Positions 29,758 through 37,955 of a DNA stretch of 64,000 bases are shown piece after piece. Location of the stretch: contig OY969703.1 of assembly GCA_963702075.1 (NCBI GenBank), positions 2,232,001 through 2,296,000 of the forward strand, given 5' to 3'. Below the pieces are notes generated by a model. It was not told the DNA's origin. It made no database searches and saw nothing but the letters and a program-made list of their open reading frames with translations. Made by a program: the position numbers and the translations under genes. The stretch comes from VAYN01 sp963702075 (lineage in GTDB: Bacteria; Actinomycetota; Thermoleophilia; Solirubrobacterales; 70-9). How positions within the stretch are numbered: position 1 is the stretch's first letter; every line of letters starts with the position of its first letter.

Positions 29758-31152
29758 ATGGCGCAGCGCTGGAAAGTCCTCTCGATCACCTCGGTCGGCC
29801 TCTTCATGGCGAGCCTCGACCTCTTCATCGTCAACATCGCTTTCCCGGACCTCGCCGCCGACTTCCCCGGCACCTCCCTACCCAGCCTCTCCTGGGTCCT
29901 CAATGCCTACGCGATCGTCTTCGCGGCACTGCTGGTGCCCGCCGGCCGGATCGCCGACCGGGTCGGCCGCAAGCGCGTCTTCGTCACCGGCCTGCTGCTC
30001 TTCTCCGCCGCCTCGGCGCTCTGCGGCCTCGCCCCCTCGATCCCCTTCCTGGTCGCGGCGCGGGTCCTGCAGGCAGCCGGCGGCGCCTTGATGATTCCCA
30101 CCACTCTCGGGCTCATCCTCCCGGCCTTCCCGCTCGAGCAGCGGGCAATGGCGATCGGGGTCTGGTCGGCGGTCGGCGGCGTCGCCGCCGCGCTCGGGCC
30201 GCCGATCGGCGGCCTCCTGGTCCAGCTCAGCTGGCGCTGGATCTTCGCCGTCAACGTTCCGATCGGGATCATCACCGCGGTCCTCGCCCTGCGGGTCCTC
30301 GACGAGGTGCGCGAGCCCGAGGACGGACGCCCGGACCTGCTTGGCGCCGCCGAGCTCGCGCTCGGCATCGGCCTGCTGACGCTGGGAATCGTCAAGGGCC
30401 CCGACTGGGCCTGGGCCGACCCCCGCACGCTCGCGGCGTTCGCCGCCTCTGCCCTCCTGATCGTCACCTTTGTCCGCCGCTCGGCCCGACACCACGCTCC
30501 GGTCATCGAGCTACCGCTGCTGCGGGTCCGCTCCTTCGCCCTCGCCAACCTCGCCGCCCTCGTCTTCTTCGCCGGATTCGGCGCCATGCTCCTCTCCGGG
30601 GTCCTGCTGCTCACCGAAGTCTGGGGCTACTCGGCGCTGAAGGCCGGCTTCGCCCTCTCCCCCGGCCCGATGACCGCGGCGCTTTTCGCGATCCCCTCGG
30701 GGCGCCTCGGCGGCAGGATCGGCCAGCGGCCGATTGCCGTCGCCGGCGGGCTCACCTTCGCCGCCGGCTACGCCTACATCCTCGCCAACGTCGGCCCGAG
30801 CCCCGAATACGCAGCTGCCTTCCTGCCCGGCTTCTTGCTGGGCGGAGCCGGCGTCGGGATGACCCTCGGCACCCTGCCGGCGGCAGCGGCATCGGGGCTG
30901 CCGCCCTCGCGCTTCGCGACCGGGACCGCCGTCTTCAGCATGGCCCGCCAGCTCGGCGCCGCGATCGGCGTAGCGGCGCTGGTGGCCCTGCTGAACGACT
31001 CCACGAGCGGCGACCTCTTCGCCGGATTGCAACGGGGCTGGTGGTTCTCCCTCCTCGCCGGTCTCGGCACCGCGGCGCTGGCGCTGGCCATCGGCCCGAT
31101 CGCAACTCCAGCCACTCGTCCAGCCCAAGCCGAGTTGGCACCGAGTCCGTGA
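29758..31152 (+). CDS. MFS transporter, DHA2 (EmrB/QacA) family
   Basis: 464 aa, about 14 membrane helices. FMASLDLFIVNIAFPDL at the N-terminus is the DHA2 motif D1-like signature, with the loop motif GRIADRVGRKRVF (motif A) near 62-74 and GPPIGGLL (motif C-like) near 145. A proton-driven drug or metabolite exporter. GAAGGAG ribosome site. Controlled most likely by the divergent HxlR regulator. Its last codons and stop lie inside a 16-bp hairpin. Confidence 0.92.
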   Translation: MAQRWKVLSITSVGLFMASLDLFIVNIAFPDLAADFPGTSLPSLSWVLNAYAIVFAALLVPAGRIADRVGRKRVFVTGLLLFSAASALCGLAPSIPFLVAARVLQAAGGALMIPTTLGLILPAFPLEQRAMAIGVWSAVGGVAAALGPPIGGLLVQLSWRWIFAVNVPIGIITAVLALRVLDEVREPEDGRPDLLGAAELALGIGLLTLGIVKGPDWAWADPRTLAAFAASALLIVTFVRRSARHHAPVIELPLLRVRSFALANLAALVFFAGFGAMLLSGVLLLTEVWGYSALKAGFALSPGPMTAALFAIPSGRLGGRIGQRPIAVAGGLTFAAGYAYILANVGPSPEYAAAFLPGFLLGGAGVGMTLGTLPAAAASGLPPSRFATGTAVFSMARQLGAAIGVAALVALLNDSTSGDLFAGLQRGWWFSLLAGLGTAALALAIGPIATPATRPAQAELAPSP

Positions 31153-31186
31153 AAACCGTCCCTGAAGAGGGGTTTTCACGGACTCG
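31142..31186. terminator. 16-bp perfect hairpin overlapping the MFS stop codon, probable bidirectional terminator
   Basis: CGAGTCCGTGAAAACC (31142-31157) pairs with GGTTTTCACGGACTCG (31171-31186) around a 13-nt loop, between convergent genes. The U/A-rich part of the stem is next to the loop rather than after it, so classic termination is uncertain. The loop is related to that of the hairpin at 27354. Confidence 0.6.
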
Positions 31187-31191
31187 CGTTC

Positions 31192-31485
31192 CTAGCTCGG
31201 GTCGAACGGCCCCCGGCCCCGCATTCGCACCCGTTCGTCCTCGGCGACTCCGCGGTGCAACTCCTCCTCGGTCATCTCCGGAGCCCCGCGGCGGCGCCGC
31301 ATTTCGTTCTGCGCCTCCATCATCTGGCGGACGTCGTCGATCTCGTTCTGCGCCTCGACCTCGGGCGATCGAGTCGGGAACCAGTCGACCAAAGTGGCCG
31401 AGTTCCCCGGATAGAAGCGGCCGACGATCAGCAGAACGCCGATCATGAAGGCAACTATTCCCACGGTCCCCAGTAGGTAGAGCAC
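31192..31485 (-). CDS. small membrane-anchored protein with charged cytoplasmic tail
   Basis: 97 aa from a GTG at 31485. One N-terminal membrane helix (VLYLLGTVGIVAFMIGVLLIV) is followed by a charged tail with EAQNEIDDVRQMMEAQNEMRRRRG, likely a short coiled coil. A TATCCT -10 box (31497-31492) lies six bases before the GTG, so the mRNA is probably leaderless. Divergent from the thiolase gene with only 24 bp between. No family recognised. Confidence 0.7.
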   Translation of the reverse strand: MLYLLGTVGIVAFMIGVLLIVGRFYPGNSATLVDWFPTRSPEVEAQNEIDDVRQMMEAQNEMRRRRGAPEMTEEELHRGVAEDERVRMRGRGPFDPS

Positions 31486-31509
31486 TCCAGAAGGATACGG
31501 TTCGATCCC

Positions 31510-32709
31510 ATGCCCGAGGCCTACGTCGTCGAAGCCCTCCGCACCCCGATGGGCGCCTACCGCGGCGCCCTCTCCGGCGTCCGCCCCGACGACCTCGCCG
31601 CGCAGGTGATCGGCGCCGTGGTCGAGCGCAGCGGCGTCGACCCAGAGCGAGTTGTCGATGTCTACTTCGGCGCCGCCAATCAGTCGGGCGAGGACAACCG
31701 CGACGTCGCCCGGATGGCGGCGCTGCTCGCCGGCCTGCCGCAAAGCGTCCCCGGCGCCACCGTCAACCGCCTCTGCGCCTCCGGTCTGGAGGCGGTCAAC
31801 AGCGCCGCCCGGGCGATCAAGTGCGGCGAGGGCGACTTCTACCTAGCGGGCGGGGTCGAGTCGATGAGCCGAGCACCCTGGGTGGTCGAGAAGCCGGAGC
31901 GCGGCCTCCCCCGCGGTCCGCAGACCATGCACGACACCACGCTCGGCTGGCGGATGATCAACCCGCGGATGGCCGGGCTCGGCGTCTCCACCGAGTCGAT
32001 GGGCGAGACCGGCGAGAACGTCGCCGAGCGCTACGGGATCAGCCGCGAGGACCAGGACGCCTTCGCCCTGCGCAGCCACCAGCGCGCCGTCGCCGCGCGC
32101 GAGGCCGGCAAGTTCGACGAGGAGATCGTCGCGATCGAGGCTCGGCAGGGACGTGAAACCGTCACGGTCGAGACCGACGAGGGTCCGCGCGCCGACACCT
32201 CACCGGAGAAACTGGCGAAGCTGCGCCCCGCCTTCCGCGAGGGCGGCACGGTCACCGCCGGCAACGCCTCCACCCTCAACGACGGCGCCGCCTGCCTGCT
32301 GCTCGCCTCCGAGAAGGGAGTCGAGGAGCTCGGCGCCGAGCCACTGACGCGCGTCGTCACCACCGGCGTCGCCGGCGTCGACCCGGCGATCATGGGCGTC
32401 GGCCCGCTGAAGGCGGTGCCGAACGCGCTGAAGAACGCCGGCCTCTCGCTCGAGCAGATCGACCTGGTCGAGCTGAACGAGGCCTTCGCCTCCCAGGTCC
32501 TCGCCTGCGCCCGCGAGCTCGGGATCGACGAGGAGCGGCTCAACGTCAACGGTGGCGCGATCGCCCTCGGCCATCCGCTCGGCTGCTCCGGCGCCCGCCT
32601 CGCCGGCACACTCAGCCGCGAGCTGCGCCGCAGCGGCGGCAAGTACGGGATCGCGACCCTCTGCGTCGGCGTCGGCCAGGGCCTGGCCACGGTCTTCGAA
32701 GCGGTCTAG
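31510..32709 (+). CDS. acetyl-CoA C-acyltransferase (thiolase)
   Basis: 399 aa. Nucleophilic Cys89 in NRLCASGLEAV, His in GGAIALGHPLGCSGAR near 353, second Cys in CVGVGQG near 386. TMHDTTLGWRMINPRM in the loop domain resembles the PcaF/PaaJ (3-oxoadipyl-CoA thiolase) branch, so the substrate may be a dicarboxylic or aromatic-derived 3-oxoacyl-CoA rather than a simple fatty acyl-CoA. It is upstream of a beta-oxidation cluster at 34.8-38 kb but separated by two unrelated genes. Confidence 0.93.
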   Translation: MPEAYVVEALRTPMGAYRGALSGVRPDDLAAQVIGAVVERSGVDPERVVDVYFGAANQSGEDNRDVARMAALLAGLPQSVPGATVNRLCASGLEAVNSAARAIKCGEGDFYLAGGVESMSRAPWVVEKPERGLPRGPQTMHDTTLGWRMINPRMAGLGVSTESMGETGENVAERYGISREDQDAFALRSHQRAVAAREAGKFDEEIVAIEARQGRETVTVETDEGPRADTSPEKLAKLRPAFREGGTVTAGNASTLNDGAACLLLASEKGVEELGAEPLTRVVTTGVAGVDPAIMGVGPLKAVPNALKNAGLSLEQIDLVELNEAFASQVLACARELGIDEERLNVNGGAIALGHPLGCSGARLAGTLSRELRRSGGKYGIATLCVGVGQGLATVFEAV

Positions 32710-32727
32710 ACGTCCAGGGGAGCCGAC

Positions 32728-33960
32728 TTGATCGCTCAGAGTCAATACGCTTCAGGAGTGACGGCATGGGGAGACCTCCGCGAGCGCACCCTCGCGCTCG
32801 TCTTTGCTTGCACCATCCTTGCGGCGCTCGCGCTTCCCGCCGCCGCCGCAGCCGAACCGACCGCGCAGGCCTCGATAGTCGGCGGGCGCGCCGGCTCGAT
32901 TGCCGAGTTCCCCTTCCTCTCCTTCATCGAAGCGCGGGAAGGGAAACACGGCTTCGCCTGCACCGGCAGCGTGGTGGCGCCGCGGGTCGTCCTCACCGCC
33001 GCCCATTGCGTCGAGGACCTCGACCGCGGCGGCCTCACCCCGGCCAAGCAGTACGCGCTGGCGACCGGCGTCACCAGCCCCGAAGAAGCGCAGGCCGAGA
33101 ATATCTTCCACGTCACCGAAGCCCATGTCTTCCCCGGCTTCGATCCCGGCACCATCCACGGCGATGCGGGCGTCCTCATCCTCGATCGCCCCACTACGGC
33201 TCCAGCCCTGGCCCTTGCCGGCAGCGGCGACAGCGCCCTCTACGCGGGAGGCGCGACCGTCCAGCTCGCAGGCTGGGGGCTGACGGGGCCGAAAGCGAAC
33301 GAAGAGCCGAGCGGCCTGCGCACGACCTCGATGGTCGTCGAGGCGCCCGCCTTCTGCAAAGCGAAGACCCACGGCTATTTCAGCCCCTTCTCGCCCACCG
33401 CCCAGATGTGCACGCTGGACCTTCCGAGCAAGAAAAGCGGCGGCTGCTTCGGCGACAGCGGCGGCCCGACGATCGGCCAGCGGACGGATGGAACCCTCGT
33501 CGAGTTGGGGATCATCAGCACCGGCGGCGACGCCTGCAGCACCAAGCGTCCCAACGTGATGACGCGAACCAACCTGGTGTCGAGCTGGGTCGCGGAATGG
33601 ATCGCGGCTACCGAAGCGGGCGCACCCCAACCGGTTATCGATCCCGGAACGCCGCTCCCGCAGATGACCGACCGGGCGGCGCAGATCTTCGCTGTCAGCA
33701 CCCTGCAAGACCAATTCGGCAAACGCTTCGAACGAGCGAAGCGGATCGCCGGCGGCTGCCGCCGCGCCGGCCGCACCCGCTTCAAGTGCGAAATCGCCTG
33801 GATCAGCGGTCGCTTCGTCTATGGCGGCACCGTCTCGCCGTTCTACGTCCGACGCGACAGCGCCACGGTCTGGGAACGCCACTTCCAGATCCGCTGGGGC
33901 GCGCTCAAGTGCCTGCGCAACGGCTCCCGCCACTGCGCGATCCAGAGCAAGAGTGGCTAA
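32728..33960 (+). CDS. secreted trypsin-like serine protease (S1 family)
   Basis: 410 aa from a TTG with AGGGGAG five bases upstream. A signal peptide (about 18-43) is followed closely by the mature N-terminus IVGG (50-53), typical of activated trypsin-like enzymes, so the propeptide is only a few residues. Catalytic triad: His93 (TAAHC), Asp146 (HGDAGVLIL) and Ser244 (GDSGGP). Cys pairs around 78/94 and 240/257 fit disulfides. An extra C-terminal domain of about 110 residues (from about 300) contains four cysteines and may bind substrate or cell wall. Confidence 0.92.
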   Translation: MIAQSQYASGVTAWGDLRERTLALVFACTILAALALPAAAAAEPTAQASIVGGRAGSIAEFPFLSFIEAREGKHGFACTGSVVAPRVVLTAAHCVEDLDRGGLTPAKQYALATGVTSPEEAQAENIFHVTEAHVFPGFDPGTIHGDAGVLILDRPTTAPALALAGSGDSALYAGGATVQLAGWGLTGPKANEEPSGLRTTSMVVEAPAFCKAKTHGYFSPFSPTAQMCTLDLPSKKSGGCFGDSGGPTIGQRTDGTLVELGIISTGGDACSTKRPNVMTRTNLVSSWVAEWIAATEAGAPQPVIDPGTPLPQMTDRAAQIFAVSTLQDQFGKRFERAKRIAGGCRRAGRTRFKCEIAWISGRFVYGGTVSPFYVRRDSATVWERHFQIRWGALKCLRNGSRHCAIQSKSG

Positions 33961-33993
33961 CAGCCGCGACTGGCAACAGGTAGCCTCGCGGCT

Positions 33994-34794
33994 GTGAGCG
34001 AGGGCTTCGCAGAGCTGGCCAGCGTCAACGGGCAGGTCACGCCGACCGCGGAGGCGATGATCGGCCTCAAGGACGACGGGCTCTACCGCGGCGACGGAGC
34101 CTTCGAGGTGATCCGGCTCTACGCGGGAAAACCGTTTGCGCTGGTCGACCACCTCGACCGCTTGGTGCGTTCGGGGGCGGCGATCGAGCTCGAGTTCGAT
34201 CGCGAGTCCCTGGAAGCCGAGATCGAGGCGCTGCTCGGCGAGGCCGGCCCGGTCGAAGGACAGATGCGGCTGATCGTCACCCGCGGCGGCCGCCGAATCG
34301 CGGCGACGGAGCCGATCCCGCCTCACCCCGAGAGCGTCCGCCTGGTCACCGTCACCTACTGCCCGACCGTGATCCTCAACGGCGTCAAGTCGCTCTCCTA
34401 CGCCGCCAACATGCAGGCGACCCGCATCGCCAAAGGCAAGGGCGCTGACGAGGCGGTGCTGATCCGCCCCGACGGCATCGTGCTCGAGCCGCCCACCTCC
34501 TCGATCTTCTGGGTCTCCCCGGAGGGCCAACTGCGAACTCCGGCCCTCTCCGACGGCGTTCTGGAGTCGATCACCCGCGACCGGATGATCAAGGCGCTGC
34601 AGGTGGAGGAGGGGACCTTCGACGTCGAGGATCTGCGTGGCGCCGGCGAGGCCTTCCTCGCCTCGACCACGCGCGAGATCCAGGCGGTCGCGGCGCTCGA
34701 CGGACGCAGCTTCGACGCCGCCCCCGGCCCGCGCACCCGCGAGGCTCAGGATGCCTTCGCGGAGACGCTGGGTAGAGAGCTGCGCGAGCTTTGA
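33994..34794 (+). CDS. class IV aminotransferase (BCAT / aminodeoxychorismate lyase fold)
   Basis: 266 aa, GTG start. The PLP lysine is in GVKSLSYAANM (about 130), preceded by MRLIVTRGG and followed by EPPTSSIFWV and the C-terminal FLASTTREIQAV. It could be a branched-chain or D-amino-acid transaminase or aminodeoxychorismate lyase; residues seen do not settle it. Its stop is 28 bp before the acyl-CoA dehydrogenase, so it may be part of that operon. Confidence 0.88.
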   Translation: MSEGFAELASVNGQVTPTAEAMIGLKDDGLYRGDGAFEVIRLYAGKPFALVDHLDRLVRSGAAIELEFDRESLEAEIEALLGEAGPVEGQMRLIVTRGGRRIAATEPIPPHPESVRLVTVTYCPTVILNGVKSLSYAANMQATRIAKGKGADEAVLIRPDGIVLEPPTSSIFWVSPEGQLRTPALSDGVLESITRDRMIKALQVEEGTFDVEDLRGAGEAFLASTTREIQAVAALDGRSFDAAPGPRTREAQDAFAETLGRELREL

Positions 34795-34822
34795 TGCCGA
34801 GACGAGGGAGGGACGGAGAGCT

Positions 34823-35992
34823 ATGGACTTTCAGCTGAGCGACGAGCAGAAGCTGATCCGCGAGACCGCGCGCGAGTTCGCCGAGCGGGAGATCCTGCCG
34901 AACGTGCGCGAGAACGACCGTGCCGGGCGTTTTGACCGCGAGCTGGCGCGCAAGCTCGGCGAGGTCGGGTTCCTCGGCGCCCCGATCGCAGAAGAGCACG
35001 GCGGCCGGGGACTCGACTACATCGGCTACGGCCTGATCGCCGAGGAGATCGGCCGCGCCGACTCCTCCGCCCGCACCGTCGTCTCCGTCTGCACCTCGCT
35101 GGTCGGCGGCCCGATCGAGAAGTGGGGCACGGAGGAGCAGAAAAAGAAGTGGCTGCCGCGGCTGTGCTCCGGCGAGGGCCTCGGCTGCTTCGGCCTGACC
35201 GAGCCCGACACCGGCTCCGACGCCGCCAACCTCCGCACCCGCGCGACCAAGACCGACGGCGGCTGGTCGATCAGCGGCCAGAAGATGTGGATCAGCCTCG
35301 GCAACGTCTCCGACTTCGCCCTGATCTTCGCCCAGACCGACCCGGCGAAGAAACACCGCGGCCTCGCCTGCTTCATCGTCCCGACCGACAGCGAGGGCTT
35401 CACCACCCAGGAGATCCACGGCAAGCTCGGGCTGCGCTCCTCCGACACCGCCGAAATCTCGCTCGACGAGGTCGAGGTCGGCGAGGACGCGATGCTCGGC
35501 GAGGTCGGCGACGGCTTCAAGGTGGCGATGAGCGCGCTCGAAAACGGCCGCTACAGCGTCGCCGCCGGCTGCGTCGGCATCTGCGAAGGCTGCGTCCAGA
35601 GCTCGATCGAGTACGCCAAGGACCGCAAGCAGTTCGGGGTGCCGCTGGCCCGTTTCCAGCTGGTCCAGGAGATGATCACCGAAATGATCCTCAGGCGGGA
35701 CGCGGGCCGGATGCTGGTTCTGCGCGCCGGCCTGCTGAAGGACGAAAAGAAGCCGAACGCGACCGAGACCTCGATCGCGAAGCTCTACGCGACCGAGGCG
35801 GCGGTCGAGTGCGCGAACCTGGCGATCCAGGTCCACGGCGGCTCCGGCTACGTCGACGACTACCCGGTCGAGCGCTACCTGCGCGACGCCCGCGTGACCA
35901 CGCTCTACGAGGGCACCTCGCAGATCCAGAAGCTGATCATCGGCCGCGCCGCCACGGGCGAGAACGCGATGACGCCCCTCAAAGCGGAGTAG
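34823..35992 (+). CDS. acyl-CoA dehydrogenase
   Basis: 389 aa from ATG 34823 (GGAGAG upstream). FAD-dependent alpha,beta-dehydrogenation of acyl-CoA, first step of beta-oxidation. Visible: ACFGLTEPD-like block as CFGLTEPDTGSDAANL (about 125), W-I-S flavin loop KMWISLGN, RKQFGVPLARFQ (near 275) and the C-terminal catalytic Glu in LYEGTSQIQKLIIGR (near 372). Followed 5 bp later by enoyl-CoA hydratase and then 3-hydroxyacyl-CoA dehydrogenase, a compact beta-oxidation operon. Confidence 0.95.
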   Translation: MDFQLSDEQKLIRETAREFAEREILPNVRENDRAGRFDRELARKLGEVGFLGAPIAEEHGGRGLDYIGYGLIAEEIGRADSSARTVVSVCTSLVGGPIEKWGTEEQKKKWLPRLCSGEGLGCFGLTEPDTGSDAANLRTRATKTDGGWSISGQKMWISLGNVSDFALIFAQTDPAKKHRGLACFIVPTDSEGFTTQEIHGKLGLRSSDTAEISLDEVEVGEDAMLGEVGDGFKVAMSALENGRYSVAAGCVGICEGCVQSSIEYAKDRKQFGVPLARFQLVQEMITEMILRRDAGRMLVLRAGLLKDEKKPNATETSIAKLYATEAAVECANLAIQVHGGSGYVDDYPVERYLRDARVTTLYEGTSQIQKLIIGRAATGENAMTPLKAE

Positions 35993-35997
35993 CGACC

Positions 35998-36768
35998 GTG
36001 GCCCAGGTCGAGGTCTCGGTCGACGAGCACCACGTCGCCCTGCTGCGGCTGAACCGGCCCGAGGCGCGCAACGCGCTCTCGCCGGAGATGCGGGCCGAGA
36101 TCGCGGAAGCGCTCGAGCGCCTCGACGCCGACCCCGCGGTCCGCTGCATCGTCCTCGCAGGAGGCGATGACTTCTTCGCCGCCGGCGCCGACATCAAGGC
36201 GATGGCCGCGCGCCCGCTCGACGCCCTGCCCGATCCCGAGGGGATGCGTTTCTGGAGTCGAATCAGCGCGATCCAAACGCCCGTCATTGCTGCGGTGGCG
36301 GGCTACGCCTTCGGCGGCGGCTGCGAGCTGGCGATGGCCTGCGACATGATCGTCTGCGACGAGAAGACCCGCTTCGGCCAGCCCGAGATCACCCTCGGGA
36401 TCATCCCCGGCGGTGGCGGGACGCAGCGCTTGGCGCGCGCGATCGGCAAGCAGCGGGCGATGGAGTACGTCCTCACCGGCCGCCGCTGGGACGCGCAGAC
36501 GGCGGAGCGCTGGGGTCTCGTCAACAAGGTGGTCGGCGACGGCGCCTGGCTGAGCGAGGCGGTCGCGCTGGCGCGGACGATCGCCGAGCGCCCGCCACTG
36601 ACGGCGCGGCTGGCCAAACGCGCGGTGCAGGTGGCCGAGGACACCGGCCTGGCCGAGGGCCTGCGGGCCGAGCGCGAGCTCTTCGACGAAGCGATGGCGA
36701 CCGAGGACCGGGTCGAGGGGATGACCGCCTTCCTCGAGAAACGCGAGCCGCAGTTCAAGGGCCGATGA
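35998..36768 (+). CDS. enoyl-CoA hydratase/isomerase
   Basis: 256 aa, GTG start 5 bp after the dehydrogenase. Crotonase fold: oxyanion-hole segments FFAAGADIKAM (57-67) and AGYAFGGGCELAMACD (about 100-115), with acidic catalytic residues in that CELA block and PEITLGIIPGGGGTQRL. Second step of beta-oxidation. It overlaps the next gene by 4 bp (ATGA), so translation is coupled. Confidence 0.94.
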   Translation: MAQVEVSVDEHHVALLRLNRPEARNALSPEMRAEIAEALERLDADPAVRCIVLAGGDDFFAAGADIKAMAARPLDALPDPEGMRFWSRISAIQTPVIAAVAGYAFGGGCELAMACDMIVCDEKTRFGQPEITLGIIPGGGGTQRLARAIGKQRAMEYVLTGRRWDAQTAERWGLVNKVVGDGAWLSEAVALARTIAERPPLTARLAKRAVQVAEDTGLAEGLRAERELFDEAMATEDRVEGMTAFLEKREPQFKGR

Positions 36769-37955
36769 AGGTCTCCCGGGTCGGCGTTGTCGGGGCCGGG
36801 ACGATGGGCCGCGGGATCGCCCAGCTGGCGGCGCTCGGCGGCTACGAGACCGTCCTCTACGACCCGCTGCCGATGGTGGCAACCGGGAGCGCGGCGGAGC
36901 TGCGCAAAGCGCTCGACAAGGGCGCGGCGCGGGGACGGTGGAGCGAGGAGGACGCCGCCGCAGCGGCGCGGCGGGTCCAGCCGGCGGAGGACGTCGAACA
37001 GATGGCCGGCGCCGAGCTGGCGATCGAGGCGGCGCCGGAGCGGCTGGAGCTGAAGCGGGCGATCTTCAACCAGCTCGCCGAGACCCTGGGGCCGGAGGCG
37101 GTGCTGGCGAGCAACACCTCCTCGCTGCGCGTGTCGGAGATCGCCGCGGGCGTGCCGCAGCCGGAGCGGGTGGTCGGCATGCACTTCTTCAACCCGCCGC
37201 CGCTGATGAAGCTGGTCGAGATCGTCGCCGCCGAGCGCTCCTCCGAGCAGGCGCTGACGGCCGCGACCGAGGTCGGCGAGCGGATGGGCCGCACCCCGAT
37301 TCGCGCCAAGGACTCCCCCGGCTTCGTCGCCAACCGCCTCGCCCGCCCCTTCTCGCTGGAGTCGCTGCGGATTCTCGGCGACGGCGTCGCCGACGCGGCG
37401 ACGATCGACCGCATCGTCCGCCTCGGCGGCGGCTTCCGGATGGGCCCGTTCGAGCTGCTCGACCTGATCGGCCTCGACGTCAACCTCGAAATCGCCCGCT
37501 CGTTCTTCGCCCAAGGCCAAGTCGAGCGCTGGCGTCCGAGCCCGATCCAGGAGCGACTGGTCGCCGAAGGCAAGCTCGGCCGCAAGAGCGGTCGCGGGTA
37601 CCACGACTACGGCGAGGGAGACGGACGCAACCCCGATCCCGACCTGGGGATCGAGGCGCCGACGGCCGACCCGGAGCAGCTGGCGAAGATCGACCCCGCC
37701 GCCGAGCAGGTCCTCCTCCGCCTCGTCGCCCAGATCGCCAACGAGGCCGCCTTCGCCCTCGAAGAGGAGATCGCCTCGCCCGAGGACATGGACACGGCGA
37801 TGAAGCTCGGCTTCAACTGGCCGCTGGGGCCGCTCGGCTTCGCCGACCTGATCGGTCCGGTCCGCGCCGCCGACCTGCTCGAGCAACTGCAGGCGGAGAA
37901 GGGCGACGCCTACGCGCAGGCACCGCGACTGCGAGCCGAAGCGGAACCGAGATGA
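36765..37955 (+). CDS. 3-hydroxyacyl-CoA dehydrogenase (PaaH/HbdA-like)
   Basis: 396 aa. N-terminal NAD-binding GVVGAGTMGRGIAQLA, catalytic segment HFFNPPPLMKLVEI (near 140), then two C-terminal 3HCDH domains, the first with SPGFVANRL and GPFELLDLIGLDVN, the second with GFNWPLGPLGFADLIG. The double C-terminal domain without a hydratase domain is the PaaH-like form. Third step of beta-oxidation. Coupled by 4-bp overlaps to both neighbours. Confidence 0.94.
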   Translation: MKVSRVGVVGAGTMGRGIAQLAALGGYETVLYDPLPMVATGSAAELRKALDKGAARGRWSEEDAAAAARRVQPAEDVEQMAGAELAIEAAPERLELKRAIFNQLAETLGPEAVLASNTSSLRVSEIAAGVPQPERVVGMHFFNPPPLMKLVEIVAAERSSEQALTAATEVGERMGRTPIRAKDSPGFVANRLARPFSLESLRILGDGVADAATIDRIVRLGGGFRMGPFELLDLIGLDVNLEIARSFFAQGQVERWRPSPIQERLVAEGKLGRKSGRGYHDYGEGDGRNPDPDLGIEAPTADPEQLAKIDPAAEQVLLRLVAQIANEAAFALEEEIASPEDMDTAMKLGFNWPLGPLGFADLIGPVRAADLLEQLQAEKGDAYAQAPRLRAEAEPR

